22,146 bases of DNA from an uncultured Clostridia bacterium (GTDB lineage Bacteria; Bacillota; Clostridia; Oscillospirales; Acutalibacteraceae). Shown here piece after piece: positions 1 to 8,172 of this stretch. The position numbers and the translations under genes were made by a program. The stretch covers positions 1 through 22,146 of the forward strand of contig CALCHE010000156.1 of NCBI GenBank assembly GCA_937901145.1, read 5' to 3'. How positions within the stretch are numbered: position 1 is the stretch's first letter; each line of letters opens with the position of its first letter. A model generated the notes under the pieces. The model had not been told where the DNA came from, ran no database searches, and saw only the letters and a list, made by a program, of their open reading frames with translations.

Positions 1-1190
1 AGCTCAGCAAACATTCTGTTTACTTCTTTTTCGCCTTCGGTGTTACCTTTGAAAAGAGGATATTCCAGATTATACTCGGCATAAACGGTTCCGTCCTTCG
101 TCACAGACTGAATTGTCTGCTTTTCGATAGTATAGGAAAGCTCGTTTTTACCGCTTTTATCCTTTATCATAAAGCCTGTAGCATCGAAAACGGGAGTGTG
201 AGATATCCTGCTGAGTCTCCAAGGACTTTCTCCTTCAGCTACGTCTGCAGCCTTATCGAGAATAATATATGTTTCGAGATAACTGCTGTCCTCGGTCTCT
301 GAGTCCTCAGCATAGAAGCTGCACTCTACGTAATAGCTTCCGTCCTGTATACGCTTCGAGGAGCTTATGTCGGCAACGATACCTGTATTGAAAGCATAAT
401 CACCGTTATTTGCGAAATAGTATTTACCGTCATAGAAGTAAAAATCTTTTTCATTGACATTATGGTTTATGTCAAAGCCGAAGGTAGCAAGTATTTTATC
501 CACCTTTTCGCTATCAAGAGCATAAAAGCTGTAGTCACCGTTTTCGTTGGAGAAGCGACCGTTAGGGTCTGCCTTGTTTACAGTAAGCTCTGCATTTCCG
601 TAAAAACGACTGTAAAGTCCACCTGCATCATAGGGTCGGAGAAATTCCATAACATCGACTATTACATCCTGTTCCCTGTCAAAGCCACTGTAAGCAGCTA
701 CGGAAATACGGGAAAGATACTCCTCAAGCTCTGCCGTTTCTGCGACAGAAAAGCCTGAAAGAGCCATAGCCATAACGCTGTCCTCGTCCTTTTTGAACAC
801 ATCTGTTCCGAGACTTATTCCTGTCAGTGCCACTATCACTACAAAGACAACACTCATAAGAGAGATTATGAAATTGAAGGCACCCTTCTCTTTTTTGGAC
901 ATTTTTTTCATTTTATGTCTTTCTCTCTGCTGTGGAGCCTGTACCTTCACTTCTCTGACAGCAAGCTTTTCCTCTTTAAGAGGAATTTCTCTTTTATATA
1001 CGGGAGGAGCGAAAACCTCTTCCTTTTCGGAAAGGCTTCCGTCTGAGGAGGAAATGTCCTCGAATTCACCCAGAGCGAGTGAAATCACTTCATCAATATC
1101 TTTTTTCACTGCCCCGCTTACGGGAGTGTCACATTCGGGGCAGACAGTAAGGTCATCGCTGAATATATTTGCACAGTTTTTACAAATCAT
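1..1190 (-). CDS. Zinc-ribbon, single-pass membrane protein with DUF3298/RsiV-like C-terminal region (partial, C-terminus off left edge)
   Basis: The reading frame opens at ATG 1190 and runs off the left edge without a stop, giving 396 complete codons. An AAGGAAG Shine-Dalgarno sits 8 nt upstream. The N-terminus is a four-cysteine zinc ribbon (C3, C6, C17, C20). It is followed by an acidic then basic linker, a Lys-rich stretch near residues 93-102 and one membrane helix at about 105-128. The rest (about 129 on) is predicted outside the cell, with many Tyr/Asp/Ser residues. The last visible part, a strand-rich segment leading to EYPLFKGNTEGEKEVNRMF, resembles the start of the DUF3298 domain found in RsiV-type proteins; this assignment is inference. 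It is the last visible gene of the rimP-nusA operon, 36 bp after the HAD gene. The Lys-rich inside and helix position predict a cytoplasmic zinc ribbon and an external domain. Function unknown; an envelope sensor is one possibility. Confidence 0.8.
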   Translation of the reverse strand, partial: MICKNCANIFSDDLTVCPECDTPVSGAVKKDIDEVISLALGEFEDISSSDGSLSEKEEVFAPPVYKREIPLKEEKLAVREVKVQAPQQRERHKMKKMSKKEKGAFNFIISLMSVVFVVIVALTGISLGTDVFKKDEDSVMAMALSGFSVAETAELEEYLSRISVAAYSGFDREQDVIVDVMEFLRPYDAGGLYSRFYGNAELTVNKADPNGRFSNENGDYSFYALDSEKVDKILATFGFDINHNVNEKDFYFYDGKYYFANNGDYAFNTGIVADISSSKRIQDGSYYVECSFYAEDSETEDSSYLETYIILDKAADVAEGESPWRLSRISHTPVFDATGFMIKDKSGKNELSYTIEKQTIQSVTKDGTVYAEYNLEYPLFKGNTEGEKEVNRMFAE

Positions 1191-1226
1191 TTCTTTAACT
1201 TCCTTTTCTCTGTTTTTTACCCCTTA

Positions 1227-1904
1227 TCAGATAAGTTCAAGAAGCTCGGTTATGCTTTCGATTTCAGCGGCAGTGTTCTGTCCGAGACCCTTACCCTTAA
1301 AATCACCGTAGTTCATTCTTACTACCTGCATATCGGCACCGAGAGCACCCTGAACATCGTTTACGGGATGGTCACCTACGAAAAGAGCCTCTTCGTTTTT
1401 AACACCAGCACGTCTGACTGCCTCGTCAAAAATACGGCGGTCAGGCTTATAAATACCGATGTCACCTGAAACAACTACCACATCGAACATATCTCTGATG
1501 CCGGCTGTGTCAAGCTTGATATTCTGCAGTGAAGATACACCGTTTGTAATACACCCTAAAATATAGCCCTTCTCTTTGATTGCCTTGAGCACATCCAGAG
1601 CACCGTCAAGCATAACGATATACTTACCGAAATCGTAATTGAAGGAGTCGTAAAGTTCCTGTAAAGGAGGATGATTTTCCCATTTCCACAGATCGATCAT
1701 TTCAGGAAAATAAACCTCTCTGTCCTTATACCCTCCGTCCACGTGCTCTTCCATTTCATCGAGCTTCTGAAGTCTTTCTTCTTCGCTTATGTCGGGAAAA
1801 TATTTAGTAAGGAATGCTTCACAGTAAAGTCTGTAAGCACCCTTTCTGCTCTGAAGAGTATCGTCAAAATCAAAAAATATGGCTTTTACATTCAATTTGC
1901 TCAT
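1227..1904 (-). CDS. HAD-superfamily phosphatase (subfamily IA, YjjG/YigB-like)
   Basis: This 225-residue protein has the full set of HAD motifs: motif I FDFDDTL (nucleophile D12, acid/base D14), motif II in ITNG (T120), motif III lysine in YKPD (K153), and motif IV GDHPVND (D178, D183). The helical cap lies between residues about 20 and 95. Length and order match small cytosolic HAD-IA phosphatases, which hydrolyse small phosphorylated metabolites. Its ATG overlaps the ribF stop in a 4-bp ATGA junction, so translation is probably coupled. E. coli YigB, an FMN phosphatase, belongs to the same subfamily, so FMN or a riboflavin precursor is a reasonable substrate guess from context. Specificity cannot be read from the sequence, and nucleotide or sugar phosphates remain possible. 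Confidence 0.9.
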   Translation of the reverse strand: MSKLNVKAIFFDFDDTLQSRKGAYRLYCEAFLTKYFPDISEEERLQKLDEMEEHVDGGYKDREVYFPEMIDLWKWENHPPLQELYDSFNYDFGKYIVMLDGALDVLKAIKEKGYILGCITNGVSSLQNIKLDTAGIRDMFDVVVVSGDIGIYKPDRRIFDEAVRRAGVKNEEALFVGDHPVNDVQGALGADMQVVRMNYGDFKGKGLGQNTAAEIESITELLELI

Positions 1905-2812
1905 TTGTCTTCAGTCTCCTTGTAAGTTTCTTTTGCTTTCTTTATATCTTTATTTACTGCTTCTTTCAGTTCATCGAGAGAAGCAAACTTTTTTTCTTCT
2001 CTTAAAAATTTCAGCAGACTGACCTCCACATTTCTACCGTAAAGATCACCCTCGAAATCAAAAATACAGGTCTCGCTTCTCAGACTTTCACCTGACACCG
2101 TAGGTCTTACTCCTACATTGGTCACTGCACAGTAGTACTTACTGTCAAGCTTTACCCTCGAAGCATAAACACCGTATTTCGGAATTATGAAATCCTCGGG
2201 GAAAAACTGATTTATGGTAGGAAAGCCCATTTTGTGTCCTATGCCGTCCCCTCTTTCTACGGTGAAATCATAGGTGAAATAATCACCGAGCATGGCATTT
2301 GCTTTTTCGATTTCTCCTTCGCTTATGAGATGACGGATTTTCGTGGAGGAAACAGCTTCCTCTCCCCAAAAAACGGGAGGGAGTGCATAAACGCCGATAT
2401 TTTTCGGTTCAAGATTCTTCATTAAGGTTTCGGCACTGCCCTTTCCACACTTGCCGTAGTGATAATCATAACCGCATACCACTACTTTAGCATTGAGCTC
2501 CTGCACAAGTATTTTTTCTTCAAATTCCTCAGCCGTATAATTCATCGCCCTGCGGAAATCGAAATCGAAAACCTCGAAGCCCATTTCTTTAAGAAGCTGC
2601 CTTTTTCTTTCCTCACTTAAAAGTACGGGAGGCACACTTCCCGTGAGAAGCTTACGGGGATGAATGTCGAAAAGCATAACTACGGGTGTCAGACCCATTT
2701 TTTCTGCCATTTCCAGTGTTTTACCCAGAACGGCCTTATGACCCAGATGGATACCGTCGAAATATCCCAGTGCCACAGCGGTGCCACCAGTCTTTTTCTC
2801 TTCGGAAAACAC
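1901..2812 (-). CDS. ribF: Bifunctional riboflavin kinase / FMN adenylyltransferase
   Basis: RibF makes FMN from riboflavin and FAD from FMN in the cytosol. The N-terminal nucleotidyltransferase domain carries GYFDGIHLGH (residues 16-25) and the SSTKIR adenylation motif (155-160). The C-terminal kinase domain starts near residue 182 with a GHKMGFPTIN motif (192-201) and continues through GVYAS, TNVGVRPT and an ETCIFDFEGDLYG segment. Its 303 residues are usual for the family (about 305-315). The start is GTG 2812: AGGAGG at 2821-2826 lies 8 nt upstream, and an in-frame TGA (2816-2818) just before it rules out a longer form. An ATG at 2819 is in another frame. It follows truB by 33 bp, a common Firmicutes arrangement, and overlaps the HAD gene by 4 bp at its end. 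Confidence 0.96.
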   Translation of the reverse strand: MFSEEKKTGGTAVALGYFDGIHLGHKAVLGKTLEMAEKMGLTPVVMLFDIHPRKLLTGSVPPVLLSEERKRQLLKEMGFEVFDFDFRRAMNYTAEEFEEKILVQELNAKVVVCGYDYHYGKCGKGSAETLMKNLEPKNIGVYALPPVFWGEEAVSSTKIRHLISEGEIEKANAMLGDYFTYDFTVERGDGIGHKMGFPTINQFFPEDFIIPKYGVYASRVKLDSKYYCAVTNVGVRPTVSGESLRSETCIFDFEGDLYGRNVEVSLLKFLREEKKFASLDELKEAVNKDIKKAKETYKETEDK

Positions 2813-2820
2813 CTTTCATT

Positions 2821-2826
2821 CCTCCT
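2821..2826 (-). promoter_or_regulatory. Shine-Dalgarno fixing the GTG start of ribF
   Basis: A perfect AGGAGG on the minus strand lies 8 nt before GTG 2812. It supports a GTG start, since an in-frame stop lies directly upstream and no in-frame ATG gives an intact N-terminus. Confidence 0.75.
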
Positions 2827-2845
2827 CTCTGCCTGTTCACGATTT

Positions 2846-3730
2846 TCAGCCCACAAAAACTCTTTTTACCTTAAGCTCCGTTCTTTCTGAGTCTATTTCA
2901 CCGATACCGAGGAATTTTCCCTCGGGTGAATAAACATTATAAAAGCCCGGCTCTTTTTTACCGCCGAAGCGGTTAATGTCTAAACCTCCGCCGTTTGAAA
3001 AGCGTTTCGCCTGAGGTTCGGTCACCCTGATTTCAGGATATCTGATGAAGGAGTCAACAGGCATAAGTGCCTCAGAAAGAGTACCCTGTTCCTTCATTTG
3101 CTCCAATTCTCCGAGAGTATGGCAGCGACCGATGGTGACACCGTTTGCCTTTATTCTGCGAAGAGAGGTCATAACTGCACCCGTACCTAATTTCTCACCT
3201 ATATCGGAAATAAGTGAGCGGATATAGGTCCCCTTGGAGCAGTAAACTTCAATTTCATATTCATCTTCCTGTGCATCGGTGAGTCTGATAGAAGAAATGT
3301 GAACCTGTCGTTCTTCTCTTTCGATTTCTATCCCCTGCCGTGCAAGCTCATAAAGACGGACTCCGTCTTTTTTTATGGCTGAGTACATAGGCGGAAGCTG
3401 CATAATGTCACCCTTAAAGGACATAACAGCCCTTTCCACCTCGTCTCTGCTCACATTAACTTCCCTTTCGGAAATAATTTCACCCGTGATGTCGAGAGTG
3501 TCCGCGGTCTTGCCTAAAAGGAATCTCGCCCTGTATGCCTTATCATGGTCGGAAATGAGCTCGATAAAGCGGGTGGAATGCTCCACGGCGATGACCATTA
3601 CCCCTGTCGCCATCGGATCAAGAGTACCCGTGTGACCGACCTTTTTAGTACCGAAAATCCTGCCGAGTCTTTTCGCGGCAAGAAAGGAGGTCATTCCCTC
3701 CTCTTTATCCAAAAATACAAAGCCTGTCAC
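2846..3730 (-). CDS. truB: tRNA pseudouridine(55) synthase
   Basis: TruB converts U55 in the T-loop of tRNAs to pseudouridine and also helps tRNA fold. The catalytic motif GTLDPMATG contains the nucleophile Asp38. Other family blocks are KAYRARFLLGKTADTLD (about 65-81), a QLPPMYSAIKKDGVRLYELAR block (about 115-135) and CSKGTYIRSL (about 169-178). The C-terminal 60-70 residues form a PUA-like RNA-binding domain beginning near RYPEIRVTEPQAKRF. Its 294 residues are normal. It lies 12 bp after the nanoRNase gene and 33 bp before ribF, the usual Firmicutes order. A Met replaces the more common Leu in the catalytic motif, which is a mild change. Confidence 0.97.
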   Translation of the reverse strand: MTGFVFLDKEEGMTSFLAAKRLGRIFGTKKVGHTGTLDPMATGVMVIAVEHSTRFIELISDHDKAYRARFLLGKTADTLDITGEIISEREVNVSRDEVERAVMSFKGDIMQLPPMYSAIKKDGVRLYELARQGIEIEREERQVHISSIRLTDAQEDEYEIEVYCSKGTYIRSLISDIGEKLGTGAVMTSLRRIKANGVTIGRCHTLGELEQMKEQGTLSEALMPVDSFIRYPEIRVTEPQAKRFSNGGGLDINRFGGKKEPGFYNVYSPEGKFLGIGEIDSERTELKVKRVFVG

Positions 3731-3742
3731 ACTGTCACTCCC

Positions 3743-4693
3743 TTATATGATTTCTTTTTCAATATAGTCTATTACCTTGATCTTTGCTTCTTCTACAGTG
3801 GTGCTGAATTCGCAGCCACCTGCTCTGATGTGTCCGCCTCCGCCGAAGTGAGCGCAGATCGCTGAAGCGTCATAGTTCTCACTTGTACGCACGGAAACAC
3901 CTGTTTTTCCGTTATCCTCTTCCTTCACGGTGATACCGATACCCACACCCTGTATCTGCCTTGTAATAGGCTTGATGGCATCGAGAGCGGATTTATCCAC
4001 ACCGCAGTCAGAGAGCATTTTTTTCGTTACACTGATAACAGCCACTTTACCCTCGCAGAACATTTCCAGGCTCTCATAGCAGAGCTTTTCGAGCATAATA
4101 CTGCCGAAGGTTTTCGTATCAAACATTATTTCGTTGATTTTACTGTGGTCTGCACCGAGAGAAATAAGCTCAGCGGCGATAAGATGTGTTCTCGGTGTAA
4201 CATTCGAATATTTAAAACAACCTGTATCCGTGCTCATACCTGTGTAAACACAGGAAGCTATGTCACTGTCCACAGAAACGCCCAGAGCCTTTATAACTGT
4301 ATAGATTATCTCACAGGCGGAAGCACTGTCAGACTCCACATAGGTTTCCTTTGCGAAATGCTTCGAGGACTCGTGATGATCGAGAGAAAGGTCCACTCTG
4401 TCGCCGTATTTTTCTCTTATTCTGTCACCCAGAAGCTTCTTTTCTGCCACATCCACGCTGACAATGAACTCCTCCGCGAATTCGTCTGCATCTATGCCCT
4501 CATAAAGATAAGCATATTTATCGGGTATCACATCATTATTAAGAAGTTTCGCTCTTTTACCCATTTTTTTAAGTGCTCTAAGAAGCGCGAAGCCGCTGCC
4601 TAAGGTGTCACCGTCGGGATTGCTGTGGGTAAGAACGAGGATATTATCAGCCTCTTTCAGCCTTTCTACAGCACGTGAAAACTCAATCTTCAT
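3743..4693 (-). CDS. nrnA: DHH/DHHA1-family phosphoesterase, nanoRNase/pAp phosphatase type
   Basis: Proteins of this type degrade 2-5 nt RNA and in some species dephosphorylate pAp, closing the RNA decay pathway; some also cleave linear dinucleotides from c-di-AMP. The DHH domain has HSNPDGD (23-29), VSVDVAE (Asp81), LDHHESS (Asp105-His106-His107) and MSTDTG (Asp156), the expected Mn-binding set. The DHHA1 domain ends in GGGGHIRAGG (284-293), the substrate-binding glycine loop. Its 316 residues match B. subtilis NrnA. Its ATG lies inside the 3' end of rbfA (11 bp overlap), so translation is probably coupled. The position between rbfA and truB is the classical one. The exact substrate is inferred from family. 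Confidence 0.93.
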   Translation of the reverse strand: MKIEFSRAVERLKEADNILVLTHSNPDGDTLGSGFALLRALKKMGKRAKLLNNDVIPDKYAYLYEGIDADEFAEEFIVSVDVAEKKLLGDRIREKYGDRVDLSLDHHESSKHFAKETYVESDSASACEIIYTVIKALGVSVDSDIASCVYTGMSTDTGCFKYSNVTPRTHLIAAELISLGADHSKINEIMFDTKTFGSIMLEKLCYESLEMFCEGKVAVISVTKKMLSDCGVDKSALDAIKPITRQIQGVGIGITVKEEDNGKTGVSVRTSENYDASAICAHFGGGGHIRAGGCEFSTTVEEAKIKVIDYIEKEII

Positions 4694-5051
4694 CGTCTGT
4701 TCCTCTTTCGCTTCTGCCGTTTTCCAGCTTTTTAAACATATTGAATCCCTGTTCTATAGAATCATCAGCGATGAATTTAAGCTCGGGAGTTTTTCTCAGA
4801 TGAAGGGCAGAGCCTACCTCTCTTCTGATGAAGCCTGTAGCCGCAGTAAGGCCCTTTACGGCCTCCTTTGCTGAGTCTATGCCCTTTATGTCGCTGACAT
4901 AAACTTTAGCAAAGGAAGCATCTGAGCTTACCTCTACACGGACTACAGTGAGCATTTTACCCATAACTCTGGGATCCTTGAGCTCTCTTATAACAGCAAT
5001 AACCTCACGCTTTATATCTTCGGATACACGGTTAATTCTGAATCCTGCCAT
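4683..5051 (-). CDS. rbfA: Ribosome-binding factor A
   Basis: RbfA is a single-KH-like protein that binds the 30S subunit near the 5' end of 16S rRNA (helix 1) and aids late maturation, especially in the cold. The 122-residue sequence begins with the family signature RINRVSEDIKREV and has ELKDPRV (about 23-29), then an SSDASFAKVYVS strand and a RREVGSALHLRKTPELKF block (about 75-92). The C-terminal 20 residues are charged and poorly conserved. AAGGAA is placed before ATG 5051. It lies 38 bp after infB and overlaps the nanoRNase gene by 11 bp. Confidence 0.95.
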   Translation of the reverse strand: MAGFRINRVSEDIKREVIAVIRELKDPRVMGKMLTVVRVEVSSDASFAKVYVSDIKGIDSAKEAVKGLTAATGFIRREVGSALHLRKTPELKFIADDSIEQGFNMFKKLENGRSERGTDDED

Positions 5052-5089
5052 TATATTTCCTTTCCGAATAAGATACTAACCTTAAAGGA

Positions 5090-7534
5090 TTAATCTCTGT
5101 ATTCTTCCATAATGAATGCTTCGAAGATATCGCCTTCCTTGATGTCGTTGAACTTATCAAGACCGATACCGCATTCAAAGCCTGTCTGCACTTCCTTAAC
5201 GTCATCCTTGAAACGGCGGAGAGAAGAGATAGAGTCTTCTGTGATAACGATACCGTCACGGACTACGCGGATGAGTGCGCTTCTCTGCACCTTACCCTCG
5301 AGCACATAGCTACCTGCAATCTTACCTGCAGAGGAAAGGTTCATAACTGTTCTTACCTCAGCCTTACCGAGGATAACCTCACGGAATTTGGGAGCGAGCA
5401 TACCCTTCATAGCTGCTTCGATTTCCTCGATACAGTCATAAATGATACGGTACATTCTCATTTCTACCTTGTCACGCTCTGCGAGAGTCTGAGCGTTGGA
5501 GTCGGGACGTACGTTAAAGCCTACGATGATCGCATTTGAAACAGATGCCAGCTGTACGTCGCTTTCGTTGACAGCACCTACACCACCGTGAATAACATTT
5601 ACTCTTACTTCCTCGTTCGAAAGCTTTTCGAGGTTCTGCTTAACAGCTTCCACGGAGCCCTGAACGTCAGCCTTAACGATGATGTTAAGATCCTTCATCT
5701 CGCCTTCCTTAAGTGAGGAGAAGAGATTATCGAGAGTAACCTTCTGCTGTGCACCCCATTCAGCCTGCTTGGCATCATGCTTTTTCTTTTCAACAAGCTC
5801 TCTTGCGAGCTTTTCGTCGGAAGCTACGTCGAAGGAGTCACCTGCATTAGGAGTGGTGTCAAGACCTGTGATTTCTACAGGAACTGAAGGTCCTGCTGTC
5901 TTTATTCTCTGACCTCTTTCGTTTGACATAACTCTTACACGGCCTACTGACTGACCGGCAACAACGATGTCACCTGCATTGAGTGTACCGTTCTGAACGA
6001 GAAGAGTAGCGATGGGTCCACGACCCTTGTCAAGTCTTGCCTCGATAACGACGCCCTTAGCAGCTCTGTTCGGATTAGCCTTGAGCTCTGCCATTTCAGC
6101 AACGAGAAGGATAGATTCGAGAAGTGAATCGATACCGAACTGTGTCTTAGCGGAAACAGGAACACAGATGGTTTCACCACCCCACTCTTCGGGAACGAGA
6201 CTGTATTCTGTAAGCTGCTGCTTAACTCTGTCGGGATTTGCACCCTCTTTATCCATCTTATTGATGGCTACGATAATCTGAACACCTGCAGCCTTGGCAT
6301 GGTTGATAGCTTCGATGGTCTGAGGCATAATACCGTCATCAGCGGCAACAACTAAAACTGCGATGTCTGTTGCCATAGCACCTCTGGCACGCATTGATGT
6401 GAAAGCGGCGTGACCGGGTGTGTCGAGGAAGGTGATCATCTGACCGTCAAGGTCAACTCTGTAAGCACCGATATGCTGTGTGATACCGCCTGCCTCAGTG
6501 GCTGTAACGGATGTATTTTTGATAGCATCAAGGATAGATGTCTTACCGTGGTCAACGTGACCCATAACAACTACAACAGGATCTCTGGGAAGAAGATCTT
6601 CCTCGGTATCCTCGTGGTCGTCGATAATTCTTTCCTCGATGGAAACTACTACTTCCTTTTCTACCTTTGCGCCGAGCTCTGTGGCTACGATTTCAGCTGT
6701 ATCGTAGTCGATGGTCTGGTTAACTGTGGCCATAACACCCAGCTTGAACATTTCCTTGATAACCTCAGCGGCCGTTCTTCTGAGAAGCTCTGCAAGGTCA
6801 CCGACGGTGATTTCCTCAGGAATTTTAACTACGAGAGTTTTCTTGGCTCTTTCAGCAGCAATTCTCTTAAGTCTTTCTGCCTCTGTTTCTCTCTTTGAGG
6901 AGCGTGTACCCTGCTTTCTGTACTGCTGACTCTTCTGCTTAAGCTTCTGCTTTGTAGAGCCCATTTCGTGGTCACGTCTGCCGCCCTGTGAAGCCATTTC
7001 GTCATATTTTTCGTTGTACTTTTCCAGGTCAACATTACTGCTTCTGGTGTCAACGTGTCTCTTTTCACCCTTGGTACGGGACTGGATAAGCTTTTCCTTC
7101 TGCTCCTTTTTGTGCTGCTGAGCGGGAGCCTGTGTCTTCTTTTCTTCTGGCTTCTTTTCTGCCTTGGGAGCTTCCTTTTTAGCCTCAGGCTTTTTCTCAG
7201 CCTTTTCAGCCTTTGCGCCCGGCTTCTTTTCTGCCTTGGCGGGCTTTTCAGCCTTCTTTTCGGGCTCAGCCTTGACAGCAGGAGCCTCATCGGTCTTTTT
7301 AGGTTCGGCCTTAGCTGCCTTCTGTGCTTCACCTGCAGCGAAATATGCATCGAAGGATGCAACCTCGTTAGCCTGTGTTATTGTTTCGAAAATATAGTCC
7401 AGCTCTCTGTCCTCGAGAATGGTAGTATGCTTTTTGGGTTCGTCAGAAATTTTTTCCAGAATTTCTATAACCTTTTTGCTTGTGCTGCCGAAATCTTTGG
7501 CAACCTCATGAATTCTGTATTTTTCTCTGGGCAT
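5090..7534 (-). CDS. infB: Translation initiation factor IF-2
   Basis: IF-2 is the GTPase that delivers initiator fMet-tRNA to the 30S subunit and promotes subunit joining. Its 814 residues show, in order: an IF2 N-terminal helical subdomain (1-55), a low-complexity Ala/Lys/Pro/Glu linker (about 71-145), a basic segment (145-230), a second N-terminal domain (about 233-295), the G domain with GHVDHGKT (325-332), DTPGH (371-375) and NKMD (425-428), then domain II, domain III and the C-terminal fMet-tRNA-binding domain ending near FEAFIMEEYRD. All GTPase motifs, including the His of DTPGH, are intact. Start ATG 7534 follows AAAGGAT. It is 4 bp after ylxQ. The linker gives long antisense open frames that are not genes. 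Confidence 0.98.
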   Translation of the reverse strand: MPREKYRIHEVAKDFGSTSKKVIEILEKISDEPKKHTTILEDRELDYIFETITQANEVASFDAYFAAGEAQKAAKAEPKKTDEAPAVKAEPEKKAEKPAKAEKKPGAKAEKAEKKPEAKKEAPKAEKKPEEKKTQAPAQQHKKEQKEKLIQSRTKGEKRHVDTRSSNVDLEKYNEKYDEMASQGGRRDHEMGSTKQKLKQKSQQYRKQGTRSSKRETEAERLKRIAAERAKKTLVVKIPEEITVGDLAELLRRTAAEVIKEMFKLGVMATVNQTIDYDTAEIVATELGAKVEKEVVVSIEERIIDDHEDTEEDLLPRDPVVVVMGHVDHGKTSILDAIKNTSVTATEAGGITQHIGAYRVDLDGQMITFLDTPGHAAFTSMRARGAMATDIAVLVVAADDGIMPQTIEAINHAKAAGVQIIVAINKMDKEGANPDRVKQQLTEYSLVPEEWGGETICVPVSAKTQFGIDSLLESILLVAEMAELKANPNRAAKGVVIEARLDKGRGPIATLLVQNGTLNAGDIVVAGQSVGRVRVMSNERGQRIKTAGPSVPVEITGLDTTPNAGDSFDVASDEKLARELVEKKKHDAKQAEWGAQQKVTLDNLFSSLKEGEMKDLNIIVKADVQGSVEAVKQNLEKLSNEEVRVNVIHGGVGAVNESDVQLASVSNAIIVGFNVRPDSNAQTLAERDKVEMRMYRIIYDCIEEIEAAMKGMLAPKFREVILGKAEVRTVMNLSSAGKIAGSYVLEGKVQRSALIRVVRDGIVITEDSISSLRRFKDDVKEVQTGFECGIGLDKFNDIKEGDIFEAFIMEEYRD

Positions 7535-7538
7535 AGTA

Positions 7539-7865
7539 TCAATCCTTTCTGTCTGAATTGTTCATATGTTTATCTGTGGTAGCCTTAGCAAAGCCCTCAT
7601 CATCGACACTTATAACAGCTGCCTTGATTCCGATAGCCTTCGATAGCTCGCCTGTGGTATATTCAGTGAAGAGTACGGGGATGTTTTTTCCGCCGTAACT
7701 GCAGGCGTGGGTAATTTCTCTTTTCAGTCTGTCAGATCCCTCTGAGGAAAGAATAACAAGCTTCGCTTTATTTTTCACCACAGAAGAGATAACCGCGTCG
7801 TGACCTGTGCTGAGTTTACCTGACCTTCTCGCCATACCTAAAAGAGATAGGAATTTATCATTCAT
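7539..7865 (-). CDS. ylxQ: L7Ae-family RNA-binding protein (YlxQ type)
   Basis: This is a 108-residue bacterial relative of ribosomal protein L7Ae, a family that binds kink-turn RNAs. The N-terminal block LGMARRSGKLSTGHDAV (9-25) is typical of YlxQ. It is followed by the LVILSSEGSDRLKREIT core and a strand VPVLFTEYT-like segment (here IPVLFTEYT). The C-terminus is a short charged tail. Its ATG overlaps the ylxR stop by 8 bp, and infB starts 4 bp after its stop, the order seen in most Firmicutes nusA operons. Its role in the cell is poorly defined; a ribosome-associated or K-turn-binding role is inferred from the family. Confidence 0.92.
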   Translation of the reverse strand: MNDKFLSLLGMARRSGKLSTGHDAVISSVVKNKAKLVILSSEGSDRLKREITHACSYGGKNIPVLFTEYTTGELSKAIGIKAAVISVDDEGFAKATTDKHMNNSDRKD

Positions 7866-8154
7866 CTTTTTCCATCTCCTGTCTCATTTTTTCTATGACT
7901 TCCTCAGGTATAACGCAGGAAAGTGCCTTCTGAAATCTTTTTGCCTTGATTGCCTTTTCGAAGCACTGTGTATTTCTGCACACATAAGCGCCTCTGCCTG
8001 CCTTTTTACCGACCAGGTCAAGACTGATTTCATACTCTGCCTCAGCATTTTCGTCCTCGGTCTTAATTTTAGTTTTGACCACTCTGACAAGATCTCTCTG
8101 AAGGAGCATTTCTCCACAGCCTAAGCATTTTCTCATGGGCATTTTTTTATTCAT
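7858..8154 (-). CDS. ylxR: YlxR-family small RNA-binding protein
   Basis: This 98-residue basic protein has the YlxR signatures: PMRKCLGCGE near the start and GRGAYVC (53-59) followed by a C-x4-C spacing and KAIKAKRF. Four cysteines (C10, C13, C59, C64) could bind zinc. Family members fold into a nucleic-acid-binding surface; the B. subtilis protein has been linked to RNase P activity and gene regulation. ATG 8154 is used; an internal ATG at residue 7 is less likely because the MNKK start sits 18 bp after nusA. It overlaps ylxQ by 8 bp. The acidic insert at about 33-43 (TEDENAEAEYE) is longer than in many members. Confidence 0.94.
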   Translation of the reverse strand: MNKKMPMRKCLGCGEMLLQRDLVRVVKTKIKTEDENAEAEYEISLDLVGKKAGRGAYVCRNTQCFEKAIKAKRFQKALSCVIPEEVIEKMRQEMEKDE

Positions 8155-8172
8155 TATCTTGCCCTCTTATTC

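Noticed and set aside
793..1311. A 172-codon plus-strand frame near the left edge
   Set aside because: It runs antisense to the zinc-ribbon protein, whose Cys motifs, membrane helix and Shine-Dalgarno are clear.
2813..2819. ATG at 2819 as the ribF start
   Set aside because: It is in a different frame, and the ribF frame has a TGA at 2816-2818; GTG 2812 is the only fit.
7090..7325. The repetitive Ala/Lys/Pro/Glu tract in infB as a DNA repeat or assembly artefact
   Set aside because: Such low-complexity linkers between the IF-2 N-terminal domains are common in Firmicutes and the frame is intact.
7055..7582. A 175-codon plus-strand frame, leucine- and phenylalanine-rich, looking like a membrane protein
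   Set aside because: It is the antisense of the Ala/Lys/Glu linker of IF-2, which reads as Leu/Phe/Ser when reversed.
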